Part shown: in pieces, positions 10,801-22,915 of the stretch | How the letters are laid out: every line of letters starts with the position of its first letter | How positions within the stretch are numbered: the stretch's first letter is position 1 | NCBI RefSeq assembly: GCF_050947335.1 | Contig: NC_134995.1 | Location: 7,354,501 to 7,418,500, forward strand | Origin: Megachile rotundata | Taxonomy: Eukaryota; Arthropoda; Insecta; Hymenoptera; Megachilidae | DNA length: 64,000 nt | Direction of reading: 5' to 3' | Made by a program: the position numbers and the translations under genes | The notes under the pieces: generated by a model | The model's database searches: none | Told to the model about the DNA's origin: nothing | What the model saw: only the letters and a program-made list of their open reading frames with translations

Positions 10801-12689
10801 CTTTTTGTACAACATAAAAATCCAAAACTATTGTAAACTAAAGAAAATACAGTATTTGTATATATTTTGAAAATTCGTGAAGATAATTCTTGAAAATTTG
10901 ACACAAAAGTCATCCTTGTAAATAGTAAAAAATTTCAATTCTTGTTAAAAATTCGTGACACATTTATCCACTCGTGTCTTCAATCGTTGATACACACTCC
11001 TAATTGTAAGTATCAGACATCTATCACTTTATAACACATTTTATCTCTCACCTTTTATTTTGATTGAATTTCTATTCACAGTGCATTAGGTTGACAATGA
11101 AATTCGTGACGATAACTTTTCTTTCATTCAGCGAATAAGAAATTTCAGTGAAGGTAAGCATTTTAATCAATAACCTTTTAGCATATCATAATTTAACGTC
11201 TTTCAAAATGTCGCGAATTTAGTTATCAACCCAATACATTCTCCACTGATTCCAATTTGAAACCATTTTATAATTTTATACATTGTAAAAGTGAAGTTGA
11301 AATAAATTTAATACTAAGGTCACTCCGTAAAATGGCGGCCATATGCAATAAAGCGTTGGTATAGCGGAAACTTTCAATAATCAACACTTTTACATATGTA
11401 ACGCTAGTATATCCTGCCCTCTAATTTCCGAAAGTCTGTAATTTATCATCCCACGTTATAACGTAATTTGATAGCGTAGCATTATACGGCTAATTCCATA
11501 AAATATGCGGCCGCGATGTTAAACCATAATAACGCGGTAAATGCTATATTGTATTTCAGATTAAAATTGTATACTGTACAAGGCGTTTGACATCATAAAC
11601 ATTGTATTGTGTGACTAGACTCATCCGACTCACGTTGCAAATAAAAGCTCTGTAAAACCACGTCGTCCTATACGAGGCGTTCACTTAATTGGCGTCCAAA
11701 ATTCTCAAATAACGATCGACACTTCGTACGTTTGATGTAGAATTTTTGCGATATACCTGCGATCGTCGAAGTGTTAAAATTTGATAATTTTGCGAGGGAA
11801 ATTATTGTGTTCACACAAAGCAATTGTGTATCGAATTACACGACTTAGAGGACCGATAGCGAAAGGGTTAATCATTCCACACCACGATGTACGTTGTAGA
11901 TTAAGAACCCGTGCAACAATCTACGGTTCCCTGTTAAACTGATCTCGGATCCAGATTGTTCGTTTTGATGTCTGTCATTTTTGTGCTGTTTTTCTCGAGA
12001 ATATCGGCAACTTGTCACGGCGAGATCCGACGCTAAGTCTTCGGACGTTCACACTAGTGCGACACGCCCTCCGAGTCCATTCTTTTTTTACGACTTCATG
12101 TTCCGTGGAACACGATTTATTATACATTTTTTCCTATGTTAATCGTATTTTATGTTTTGTATTCGATAGTTTTTTATTTTGATGGGTAGATTTTTGAAAA
12201 ATATAGTATCTTTCGATACCGATGATGACAATGATGATGACGTTGATGTTTTGTATATTGGATCTTTAGTGTCGACTCGGAGGACGCGACCGCTCGTGCA
12301 CCGTCGCAAGACAGCCTTTTTTATATATAGTATATATATATGTATACATATACATAATATTAATTACGATGAATTAATGATTGATTAATGTTTGAAGCAG
12401 ATTAAAAGCTCTTCTTATTAGAATTAGGAAATCCAGATGTAATTTTTTTCTTCTAGTTGTATAGCCGACCACTTTCAATCGAACGAGTTTTTTGATGGCG
12501 CGAGTGTGGCAGAATTTTAAATAATTAACATTCTGATGAACGGTTAGGGGAATTTTAATGTGCTTGTGTGTATATGCAAACTGTTTCCAGTCTGGTAGGA
12601 TGGAGTTAAGCTTAAGGGAATTTCCTGGAAATTTTTAGGATGCTTTACAAATTTATGTTACAAAATTGTTGCGTTTTTTTTAATTCAGT

Positions 12690-13400
12690 GTTTCTGTATT
12701 ACTGTATTTGTTAATTTGATATTTTTGATTCACTGTATTTTTGAATTTATTATTTTTGATGCACTGTATTTCTTAATTTATTATTTTTCATTCACTGTAT
12801 TTTTAAATTTATTATTTTTGATGCACTGTATTTTTAAATTTATTATTTTTGATTCACTATATTTCTAAATTTATTATTTTTCATTCACTGTATTTGTAAA
12901 TTTGACATTTTTATATTACTTATTTTTAAATTTGATATTTTTGTATTATTGTATTTGTGAATTTGATTTGATTTGATTCTCACAAATTTTCAAAATTGAT
13001 ATTTCTGTATTGCTAAATTTATAAAATTGATATTTCTATATTTGTAAATGTGTAAAATAGATATTTCATAATTTGTAAAATTGATGTGGTTATATTTCTG
13101 AACCAGTAAAATTTCCAGACTTACAAAATTCATATCTCCAAATTTATAAATCAATAGAACAGATATTTCTGTAGTTCCTAATTTATAAAATTGATATTTC
13201 CAAATTTGTAAAATTATATCCATATGTCTGTACTTAAAAAACTAAAACCACTAAAAATATTTCCAATTTATAAAAATATTTCTAATTTAGTAAAACAGAT
13301 ATTTCTGCAGTTCCAAATTCATAAAAGTATTATTCCTATATTTTCAAATCTAATAAATCTATGATTCTAAATTCCTAAATTTGAGAATTTAAAATTTCCC
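12690..13400. repeat. 31-bp AT repeat followed by phased AAATT tracts
   Basis: CACTGTAT followed by a T-rich run and ATTTATTATTTTTGATG recurs every 31 bp (for example 12731, 12762, 12793, 12824). The repeat then degrades into TTTATAAAATTGATATTTC-type units and finally into a C-containing strand by about 13380. Period 31 is close to three DNA turns. Confidence 0.85.
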
Positions 13401-15119
13401 CAAAAATGCCCTAGATTATCTCCAGCACCATCAGATTGAAAACAACTTGTACATATACGCATGTATATACATTATAGTTCTCTTTTTCTTCTATCGAGGC
13501 GAAGGATGAATGGGACAGAGTGAAAGAACGAAAACCGAAAAGTAAATCACGTGTTTAGAACACATGTAATCATGTAATCGTTATAAAACGTCGGCGGACT
13601 TCTTCCGGGAAACAATGGTGGAAGAATGAACGGAGAGACAGAACATAATGGATACCTGGATGAAGTCGATTGAACAAAGACATTTGTATTCATTCGATAA
13701 TACGGTAATAATCCGATCGATCTTTTGCAATAGTGGTCGTTTTTAATTGTAACGAATAATATTGATAATTATATATGGAAAATAAACGGAACGTAATCAT
13801 ACTCTAAACGAGAAACATGCTGGAATTATGCATTATATTATAAATCTATAGACGTATTACCAAATAGAAGAAAGTAAACCTCCAGCGAGTTCAAGATATT
13901 AGCGTAATTATCTAAACTAACAATTTTAGATACGTATACGTGCGCGTACACTTACACATATTTACATGGACACACATACAGAGAAGGGAAATGATCGTTT
14001 TGATCATCTATTTGCCGTGAATTTATCTTTTCTTGAACGACGTGTCGTTTGAGGGTCACTTTTGGTACCACAAATTTATTAGATTTGTATTGGTATAAGG
14101 CTGGAAAATAACTTGAAATTGGGCAATAATTGGTTAGGAATTATGTAGACATTTGTTATGAAAGACTTAGTCTTCTATAGCTGTGTATTTACAATAATTG
14201 TTTCAATTAGAGGAAAAATATTGATAACAGTTTTAAGTTGTATATCATTTATGAAATTTGCAAATTTTTAATAATTGGTGTCATTTTTAAAAATTGGTGA
14301 ATGTAAGATAATTTGTTAATAAACTTGATGTAGGATAATAGTGAACTGTATAAATTCTTGATAATCATATTAAAATTTGAGAAACATTACCTACAAAAGA
14401 TTTTACAGAAAAGTAACTGAAAAGTTTGTACTGAAAAATTAATTAGAAATTGTAGCATCTTACATCAGTAATAACATTTTAATTTAATATTCAACCTTGA
14501 CAATATTTAACTAAAATTAAATTTAGAGTTTTACTTTCACCATAAAGTAAAAATTTAAATAATTCACCATATTATTTTTGTTGTGTCCTAGTTTATCAAA
14601 TTTATGGTACCAATGAAAAATAAGAAGAAAAGACCCGAAGGTGTTTAATAGTAATAATAATTGTTCGATCCGGCTGCATAGGAGTTTCCAGATCAATGTT
14701 GTGTGCTCAATTTCTAGTTCATAGCGAAGAGATATTTGCGTAGATCGAGCGAATATAGAATTCTTACCATCGAGTATTTGATCGCTCGTTAACCGATTTT
14801 TCCTCTGACGTGATCGTAATCGTAACTCGTTTCTGCAGTGATCTACTTTGCTTTAATCGTGCATTACTCGGGTCAGTTGTCACACTAACCTGTAGTTACT
14901 TTATTTTTTTAATTTGTATGTACAAATTTTGTGAGTAAATAAACCTATGTTTCTATTTTTATTTCTTTTTTTGAAATCTTGTTTAGAGGAATGTGTTAAA
15001 GGAAGAATGTTAAAGGAATCATGTTTACTTATTTAAAGAAATTATTTTTATTTATTTATGAAAATGTTCTTTTTAGAAATGACAAATGTACATAATTTAG
15101 AAATTGTACAATTTAGAAA

Positions 15120-15960
15120 AGTTTTATTTTTAAAATCAGTGATTTAAGAGTTTGGTTTTGAAGTTTGGAAATGTAGAAGTTTGATCATTTTGGGGATTAG
15201 GAAATTGTAAGGTGGCCATTTTGGAAGTTAGGAAATTGTAAGGTGACCATTTTGGAGGTTAGAAATCTAGAAATAATGCCATTTTGAGGATTGGAAGTGG
15301 AAAAATTTGGTCATTTTAAACTTTAGAATTTTGGAAATTTGGTAACTTATAAATTTGGTAGTTTGTAGATTTGATGATGCAGAAATTTGGTATGAAATTT
15401 GATAAAATTAATAAATTGTAAAATTCGTCAATTTTGGAATTTAAAAATTGATGACCACAGAAATTTATAAATTTTTAACTTTCAAATTACCAAATTATCA
15501 GCTTCAGTTTGCAAATCTACAAAATTATAAATTACCAAACTTTTACTTCAGAAATTTCCAAATTTTTGAACTCACAGATTACCATATTTTAAGCTTCAAA
15601 ATTTGCAATTTTCCAAACTAACAAATTATCTAATATTTAACTTCAGAAATTTGCAAATCTCCAAGCTAACAAATTATCAAATTTCTAATTTGAGAAATTT
15701 GCAAATCTCCAAGCTGACAAATTATTAAATTTTTAACTTCAGAAGTTTGCAAATCTCCAAGCTGACAAATTAGTAAATTTTTAACTTGAGAAATTTGCAA
15801 ATCTTCAACTTCAAAAATTTGCAATTCTCCAAACTAACAAATTATCTAATTTTTGACTTCTGAAATTCGCAAATCTCGAAACTAACAAATTACCAAATTT
15901 TTAACTTCAAAAATTTGCAAATCTCCAAATAACCAAACTTCCCAAAATCAAAAACAAATT
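15120..15960. repeat. strand-switching phased AT block with 47-48 bp units
   Basis: The first part (to about 15470) is G-containing on + (GGAAATTTGG-like). The second part is the C-containing counterpart (CAAATTTCCAAA-like) with a 47-48 bp unit, GCAAATCTCCAAGCTGACAA, at about 15653, 15701 and 15748. A/T tracts recur about every 10 bp. Confidence 0.8.
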
Positions 15961-16899
15961 TACCTCCTCATACAATTATCTAATTTGCACCAAAACACAT
16001 AACCTTATAACATATTACCTATCAATGCACCCCGAGTAATGCAGATTAAAAAGTGAATTCTACCATAAAATTAATTCGCAAATACGAGTCGCGATCACGA
16101 GACGTCCTCGTAGAATAATAATATCATTGCGTTTCACATTCTGTACACGGAGTAGTCTCGCCCCATTTTGTTCTCTCTTGGAGACAATAATTTCTCACAT
16201 CGGCGATGATTTTCGTGTCACCAGACACGAAAGACCTTGCGTGCGAGAGAGAATGAGAGAGAGAGAGAGAGAGTGTGATTAGAGTAACGATGAGAAAGTT
16301 TGATTCGGAGAAGCAAAGATTTGAGGGTTTTAAGAGTATACACACACTCACACAGAATTCTTTTTCTTGTTCATTTCTTATTTTTAGGTAAGGTTAGATC
16401 TGTATATTGGTCTCTTATAAACGATGTCGCAGAGCTTGTGCTTAACAAGACGTTAGCTACCCTGTATCACCTTATTGAATAAAGCTAGGCGTGTTTAATA
16501 CATGAAGAAAAATAATAATAATACGAGAACAACCAACTGGCTCTGCCTTCCTACGAACGGGGTCCCGCAACGCACTCTTCTTATTTTTTCACTACGTATT
16601 TCTTGAGCGGAAAGATCTTGATGTGACTATTCGGAAATATCTTGATGTAACTATTCAGAAATATGTTTGGATAGTTGTGTGGTTATTGGCGATAGAGTGC
16701 ATGGAGAAAATTAATTCGAAAGTACATTGCGCGACCACGTTTCTTGGCGTGCTGCATTTTATTGCTGATTATCCTCCTTTTTGAAATGGGGCTCGATCGA
16801 GAGTGTACGTGATGAACCGCCATTAATCGAACAACGGGAAATAGATGTTGGTCTGTCGCGGTTTTTGATTATTGGGTATTTTGATAGTTTTATAGGGAT

Positions 16900-17840
16900 T
16901 TTCACATGTTTAGTATTTATATTTACTGATTCGTGGATTTTTGAATTCTTTGATTTCGAGATTTCTGAATTTTCTAATTCAAAGATTTCGGAATATGTTA
17001 ATTCTGAGATTTCTGAATATTCTAATTTGTAATTAGTTAATTTAGAAATTATTTCTGTAGTTTTAAATTGATTCTCTAAGTTTCAGAATAGTTTCTCTCT
17101 TTTCAGATTTAAAGATTTCTTAGTTCTCTGATTTGTAAATTTCAAGGTCTTTGAATTCTTCATTTAGTTATACATTTCCTGATTTCTGAATTTTTCCTTA
17201 ATTTACAAATTTGTAAATTTTTGGATTTTTTAATATTCAAATTTCTGGATTTTCTAATTCATAAATTTTTTAATTTACAAATTTCTGTATTTTCTAATTG
17301 ACAAATTTCAAGATTTCTATAATCACAAATTTATAAATTTGTAAATTTTTGATTTCCAAAAATTCCTAACAGTCACTTACATACTTCCAGATTTTACAAT
17401 TTTAAAAGTTTCAGAGTTTTCAGTTCAAAATTTGCATTTTTAAATATTTCTAAATTATCAAGAATATAAATTACTAGGTTACTCAGTTAAAAAATTTCTA
17501 ACCTACTAGATTATTTACTTAAAAAATTTTTAAATTCTCAAATATTTATCTTACTAGATTACTTATTGTCACTTCAAAAATTTCCAAATTATCAAATATT
17601 TAACTTAACAGCTTATTCACTTAAAAAATTTCTAAATTACCAAATACCTAACACAGATTACCTAAAAAATTTTACCTAAAAAAAAGTTTTTACCTAAAAA
17701 AACAGTTAAAAAATTTCCAAATTATCAAACATATAAATTCTCACACTAAATATTTAAATTTCTCAGTTTTAAACTTCCCAAATTACCAAATTTCTAAATT
17801 CTCAAAATTCCTCCTTTCCAACTATCAAAATCCCCAAATT
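16900..17840. repeat. phased AT block, G-side to C-side
   Basis: Short TTTCTGAATT and AATTTCTAAATT units recur at about 10-bp spacing. The + strand moves from TG-rich near 16900 to CA-rich near 17800. No gene signal. Confidence 0.7.
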
Positions 17841-18203
17841 TCCATAAGTCTAATGTACAATACCAATTATAATAATAATGTAAAATGACTGATCACAGAA
17901 ATTATTAAATCAGAACAACACACCCAACCACAATAAAAATTTACCAAATAACAAAAGATAAGTGCAACAACCACAGTTGCACGCATCAATTATTTCTCAT
18001 TGTTCGATTGAATCGGTTCCCCCGAACTGTCCGGTATCTTCATTTCTTAAACTCGTAAACCCAAGAGGAGAAGCTCAAAAATGGACAGTTGTGTTCTCAC
18101 GTGACTTAATCACACGTGTAATGGACAGTTGTGTTCTCACACGTGTAACGTGTGTTCGCTGTCCAATTCGGTGAAACGTATAGGGAAAATCCGCTAAAAG
18201 ACA

Positions 18204-18994
18204 TACCGATGTCAACCCATGAGTTGGCGCGTGGTAAAAGAAGCTCCAAAATAAAAGAAACTCCACCGTGAGTTCTTAAATTTCATATATAATAATAATT
18301 ATTGTATATTACCCCTTGCACTATGACTTATTTATCAGATGCGTCAGTCAGAAACCAATTACAGCTACAATAACCCCTTGCCATACAATTTATTTGTCAG
18401 ATGCGACAGTCAAAACTATTCGTAGGTGTAACGTTCAAACAAACAATAAAAATTAAAATCTTGTGAATATTTTATAATCAGCAATCTTTGATAATGCAAA
18501 TTATTGGATATAAATTTTAAGTTGACTATTACAAATTTTAGTAAGATTTGTTATGTTTGAGCTGTGAGTCAAGGGTGAGAGTCGTCAAAGTATGACAAGG
18601 GGTTAAAACAAAAAGATTGCAATGTTATGTCAAAATTTTATTATTCAATCTTTAACTACACAAAGTATAATTGGACTTGAACTCCAAATTGAAGCATAGT
18701 AATTTAAGTAAAATTGATCACAGTGGTACGAGTGCGTCACGAGTCAAACCTCGTCAATATAGTGCAAGGGGTTAATAATAAAGTTAGTAACAATTACAAG
18801 CGTTAAACGCAAATTGCACTATCACTCTGTAAAGTTTGACTTTCGCCTAATTGACGGAATCGACCGTGACAGTATACCACGGTGTACAAAAGTCCCTGTG
18901 AGGCCATTTTTCTATTCTAACCAATAAAAGCCTCCGCTAAACCTTCCGACACGCCTACTCTCTCCACGCGCCAACTCATGGGTCGACATCGGTA
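18204..18994. mobile_element. non-autonomous element with 31-bp terminal inverted repeats
   Basis: TACCGATGTCAACCCATGAG followed by TTGGCGCGTGG (18204-18234) is the reverse complement of 18964-18994 with one mismatch. Nested inside, CCCCTTGCACTAT (18312 on) faces ATAGTGCAAGGGG (about 18762), and further CCCCTTG/CAAGGGG copies occur near 18374 and 18597. There is no transposase frame, so this is a deletion derivative or composite MITE. The superfamily is not determined. Confidence 0.65.
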
Positions 18995-19059
18995 CACGTA
19001 ATCCGTTAAGTGTACATAAACGTGCAAATATTAAACGTACCAAGAGAACTCAGTACAGA

Positions 19060-19097
19060 GAGAGATATAGAGAAAGAGGGAGGGAGAGAGAGAGAAG
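19060..19097. repeat. GA-rich microsatellite
   Basis: Runs of AGAGAG with interruptions. Similar GA runs occur at 16252-16275, 38930-38950, 41917-41945 and 48700-48713. GA runs can bind GAGA-factor-type proteins, but nothing further is shown here. Confidence 0.85.
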
Positions 19098-19499
19098 ATG
19101 TATCCATCCAAACAACTTGACCCAGGCTCCTGCCCGTCTTTGGTAAGCACCATCCGCTCCTTTGTAGTCCTGTTAATCGACACTTCTTCCCATTTTTTTT
19201 TTACGAATCGTTTATCGACGACGAAATATTTGTTCACTTTTTTTTTCATTTACTTTTGTCGATTTCGTCATTTTGTTTTTTTTAGAGAATTAGTTATTTC
19301 GTACGATGTGTTTGTTTATTTTTTTTTTGGCGGGTTTTGTTTTGGTATTATATGTATCCGATCGCGACATCGGCCAACCAGAACCGACCAGATCCGAACC
19401 CATCCGGGAATCATTCCTTGAGAATGATCGATGTTGAGTCGGTCGCGTCCTGATACGGGGTGTTCCAAGAACGATTTTTTATGATATGGAGATGGCGAG

Positions 19500-20440
19500 T
19501 AGAGTGCGTTTGGAAGAGCAGATTGAGAGAAATTTGAGAACTTGATGGTTTTGAATTTTGAGATTTTTTGGAAGTTTCAAGTTTGTGGAACTTTTAGAGT
19601 TTCAAGTTTTATAAACTGTAAAAGTAAACTTACTTTGGGGGATATTTAGAAATTTGGAAATATGAGAAGTGACGTGTGGAAATTTTATTTTAAAAATTCA
19701 AGGATGTCAAATTTTTGAGTTACTAGGTTTTTTAGTTTAAAGATTTTCGAGCTTTGACTTTGGAAAATTGAAAATTTGACAATTCAGAAATATATTTTTC
19801 AGTATCAGGATTTTTTAATTTTTATATTTTCAAGTTTTCGTAGTTTATTACTTTGGAAACTTATATATTTGAAAAATTGGAATTTTAGATATTTGTACTT
19901 TTCAATTTTTGAAATTGTAAAAGCAGAAATATTCAAGGTTGAACAAGTGAAAGTTTAGAAATTTAGAATTTGAAAAATTTGAACAGTTTTTAAATTTAGA
20001 AATATATTTGAAAATTTACAATTCGCAAATTTGAAAGTATCAAACTTTCATGCTTTGAAAATTGAAAATTTGCAAATTTAGAATTTCAAAAATTGTATAC
20101 TCGGAAATTTCAAATTTCTCTATTTCCAAATGGTTAAGATCTCAAATTTGAAGCAATAAAAACTAAGAAACTAGAAAAAATATGAAAACTTGAAAATGTA
20201 GTAATTAAAAAATTTGCAAATCTGAGAATGAAAAATTTATAAACTTGAAAATGAGAAATTTTTAAATTTGAAAATGAAAAGTTTGTAAATCTAAAAACGA
20301 AAGAATTTGTAAATCTGAAATTGAAAGAATTTGTAAATCTAAAATTGAAAGAATTTGTAAATCAAGAAATGAAAAAATTTGTAAATCTAAAAATGAAAAA
20401 CTTGAAAAACAAAAAATTTGTAAACAAAAGAATTGAACAT
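19500..20440. repeat. phased AT block, G-side throughout
   Basis: TTTGGAAGTTTCAAG, GAAAATTTGCAAATT and GAAAGAATTTGTAAATCTAA units recur. From 20220 to 20420 a 27-30 bp unit with AATTTGTAAATC dominates. Unlike most other blocks it does not turn to a C-containing + strand. Confidence 0.7.
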
Positions 20441-21719
20441 AGAGATAGAAAATTATAGCCATCACTAATTTGTGTTAATTACGTGCAAACAACTTCCTTT
20501 TTCTCTTATCTGAACAAACACGAAAGAATGCTGATACGAATTTTGCTGCAGTAAGCTTAAATCCAGCATTCGTTCGCTGAATCAGAACGCACTCTCAGGA
20601 ATTCGCGAGTTGGTGATTAGATAATTATACTGTGAATATGTTATCACTTGATTCGTAGAAAATCGTTGCGTGAACCGTAAGTGGATGGACGTAGAACCGA
20701 GAACGCGACCTCTGTCTCGATGATCGAGGATCTTTCGCAGATCCAACGCATGTTACCTTGAAGAGAGGCGAGGAAACGCGACTCTCGTTGCTCGTTTCGA
20801 AAATACTACTTTGATTTCGAACCTGGTAATTTTATTTTTTATTAAAAGGGCACTTTAAAAATGATTATCATATAAAAGTAATTATGAGTAATACAGAAAA
20901 ATTCAAAAATAATAAAGAACTTTCTTCATTTTTAGATTTTTTTCGTTTACATTAAAAATATTTACAATTACTGTAAAATAGTAATTAAACAGACATATGA
21001 ACGCTGGTTTTTTTTTATAAAAAATTGTTGAAAAATGACAAATGTTAAAGGGGTTGAGAAATTTTGAAATTGTTCAAAATCCTTAAAAATTAAGTTTAGG
21101 TTTATGAATTTTTAAGGTTCTTTAATTTCGATAAGATACGTTCTGTGATTTCAATTTTTCCAGTAAAATATTTCTTTTATAATACATTAAATTTAATATA
21201 ACTATTAAATGTTTGTAATATTTAATACAACTATTAAATTTAGTAGATCATAAAATTTAATTAACTTGCAAATTTATACATTGACATAGAATTATAAAAA
21301 TGATATTGTCTATCATTGCTACGAATTAATTATGTTTTATCTTTAGTACTAATTAGTATCTTCTCAGTATTTATAAATAATTGCACTTATTATACCTGAA
21401 GCAGTTATTCGTTTCGCATTGCACACATTAATTTATTTATTTATGAATTTATCAAATTAATAGATATGTGCATATATTGACTATCAATTCAATGCACATC
21501 TAAATTTACATAGAAGGCTGATTTATGCAGCTGGATCTATAACACATTCAATATTCATAAATTATTTTCCTTACAAAATAAATTATTCTTATCTGAAGAA
21601 CCACTCTTCAATTACAAGGTTCAAGTAAATCAAAGTAGAAGATATGTCACAGAGTTTTTATAAATTTAAATATCTTCAGAAACAAATTTGTATACATAGT
21701 TAACTACAGTTACATTAAA

Positions 21720-22520
21720 ATGTATAAAAGACAGTTCATTGTACATACTGTATACTATGTAAATAGTAATGTATAAACTGTATACTATATAAATAGTGCA
21801 TTGTATAAATTGTATACTGATAGTAGCATATAAAATATTATATAAATACACTGTATAAACTGTATACTGTATAAATAGCATTCTGTGTAAATTGTATACT
21901 ATATAAGTAATATACTTTGTAATCTACATATATAAATGTAGATGTATGTATAAATAGTATACTGTATTAACTATGTACTGTGGAAAACTATATATAAATT
22001 TATAGTATAATTTATACTATATAAATTGCTATGGAAAGAATATAACTGTATAAAGTACGTGCTATGTAAACAGTATACTGTACAAAATACATGCTATATA
22101 AATAGTATACTATGTAAAGTACATGCTATATAAATAGTATACTATGTAAAGTACATGCTATATAAATAGTATATTGTATAAACTACATACTATATAAATA
22201 GTATATTGTGTAAACCATATGCTATATAAATAGTGTACTGTATAAACTGCATACTATATAAACAGTATATTGTGTAAACCATATGCTATATAAATAGTTT
22301 ATTGTACAAACCATATGCTATATGTATAAACAATATACTGTACAAAGTACATACCACAGAAATAGTATATTGTGAACCGTATACTATATAAATAGTATAT
22401 TGTATAAACATGCAAATAGTATACTGTTTAAACCATACACTATATAAATAGTCCACTGTACTCTATACCATATATATGTAACTAGTATATTGAACAAACT
22501 CTATAGTACTTTGTATTATA
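21720..22520. repeat. 32-bp TA-rich tandem repeat
   Basis: ATGCTATATAAATAGTATAC plus TATGTAAAGTAC recurs at 22091, 22123 and 22155 (exactly 32 bp), with looser copies on either side for about 800 bp. It lies just upstream of the distal mub exon. The array is rich in TATAAATA, so any TATA-box call here would be meaningless. Confidence 0.9.
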
Positions 22521-22833
22521 TATCATACAACCTGTGACCCGCAAAATTGAAAGGTAGCTAAAATAGTTGAAGCAAAATCAATCCCTATTAAGATGACAGG
22601 GTAAAAGGGTCAGTAGGCCGTCAAAGTATTAAAATGGCCGCAAACCAGTTAGTTAGTTCAATGTCGTTGAAAGTTCTCGATAGGAAAATAAACGAGAAAG
22701 CGAATAACAGGAACATCCAGTTCCGATCGAGCGAGCAACGAGCGCGCGTGTTCGCGCGTCGCCAGCCCCGCGAGTCGAGCGGAATCGGTTCGCTTGTTAA
22801 CCCGTCTGACAGACACGGCCAATTCTGTTGCAG

Positions 22834-22915
22834 GATATCGCAGGAAACGTCGGGAATCCCGATATCCACGTACTTCATCCCGCCGGACCACATCGTTAAG
22901 TCGCCGATCCACTAA
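22834..22915 (+). CDS. mub: mub, distal alternative terminal exon (PCBP-type C-terminus)
   Basis: After the acceptor TCTGTTGCAG, the exon begins with G, which completes the split AG|G codon left by the KH3 exon, and reads RISQETSGIPISTYFIPPDH then IVKSPIH and TAA (22913-22915). With KH3 this gives ...AQYLISM-RISQETSGIPIS. Vertebrate PCBP1/2 end right after KH3 with a short tail of the type QYLIN(V/A)RLSSE(T/K)G, so the first residues look homologous. The exon sits in a GC-rich patch inside AT-rich DNA, and the extra IPPDHIVKSPIH looks constrained. It is 20.7 kb from its donor. Confidence is limited by the absence of transcript data. Confidence 0.62.

Larger units (their letters stand above)
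9677..11871. mobile_element. possible 2.2-kb TTAA element (TTAACCCTTTCGCTA ends)
   Basis: TTAACCCTTTCGCTA at 9677 faces TAGCGAAAGGGTTAA ending at 11871, a perfect 15-bp inverted pair with TTAA at both edges. The interior has no transposase, only repeats and AT-rich sequence. The pair may be two solitary ends and not one element. Confidence 0.3.
9455..22833 (+). other. mub 3' UTR and/or long intron to the distal terminal exon
   Basis: After the proximal stop this region must contain the 3' UTR of that isoform; for the distal isoform it is all intron. It holds two TTAA mini-elements or element ends, 27-bp, 31-bp, 47-bp and 32-bp repeat arrays, a transposon-like inverted-repeat pair (18204-18994) and several phased AT blocks. 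AATAAA-like hexamers are too common in this composition to fix a cleavage site. No other conserved coding exon is recognised, apart from the doubtful 45-nt candidate at 19098-19142. Confidence 0.6.

Noticed and set aside
21720..22520. TATA boxes
   Set aside because: TATAAATA is part of a 32-bp tandem repeat, so the matches carry no promoter information.
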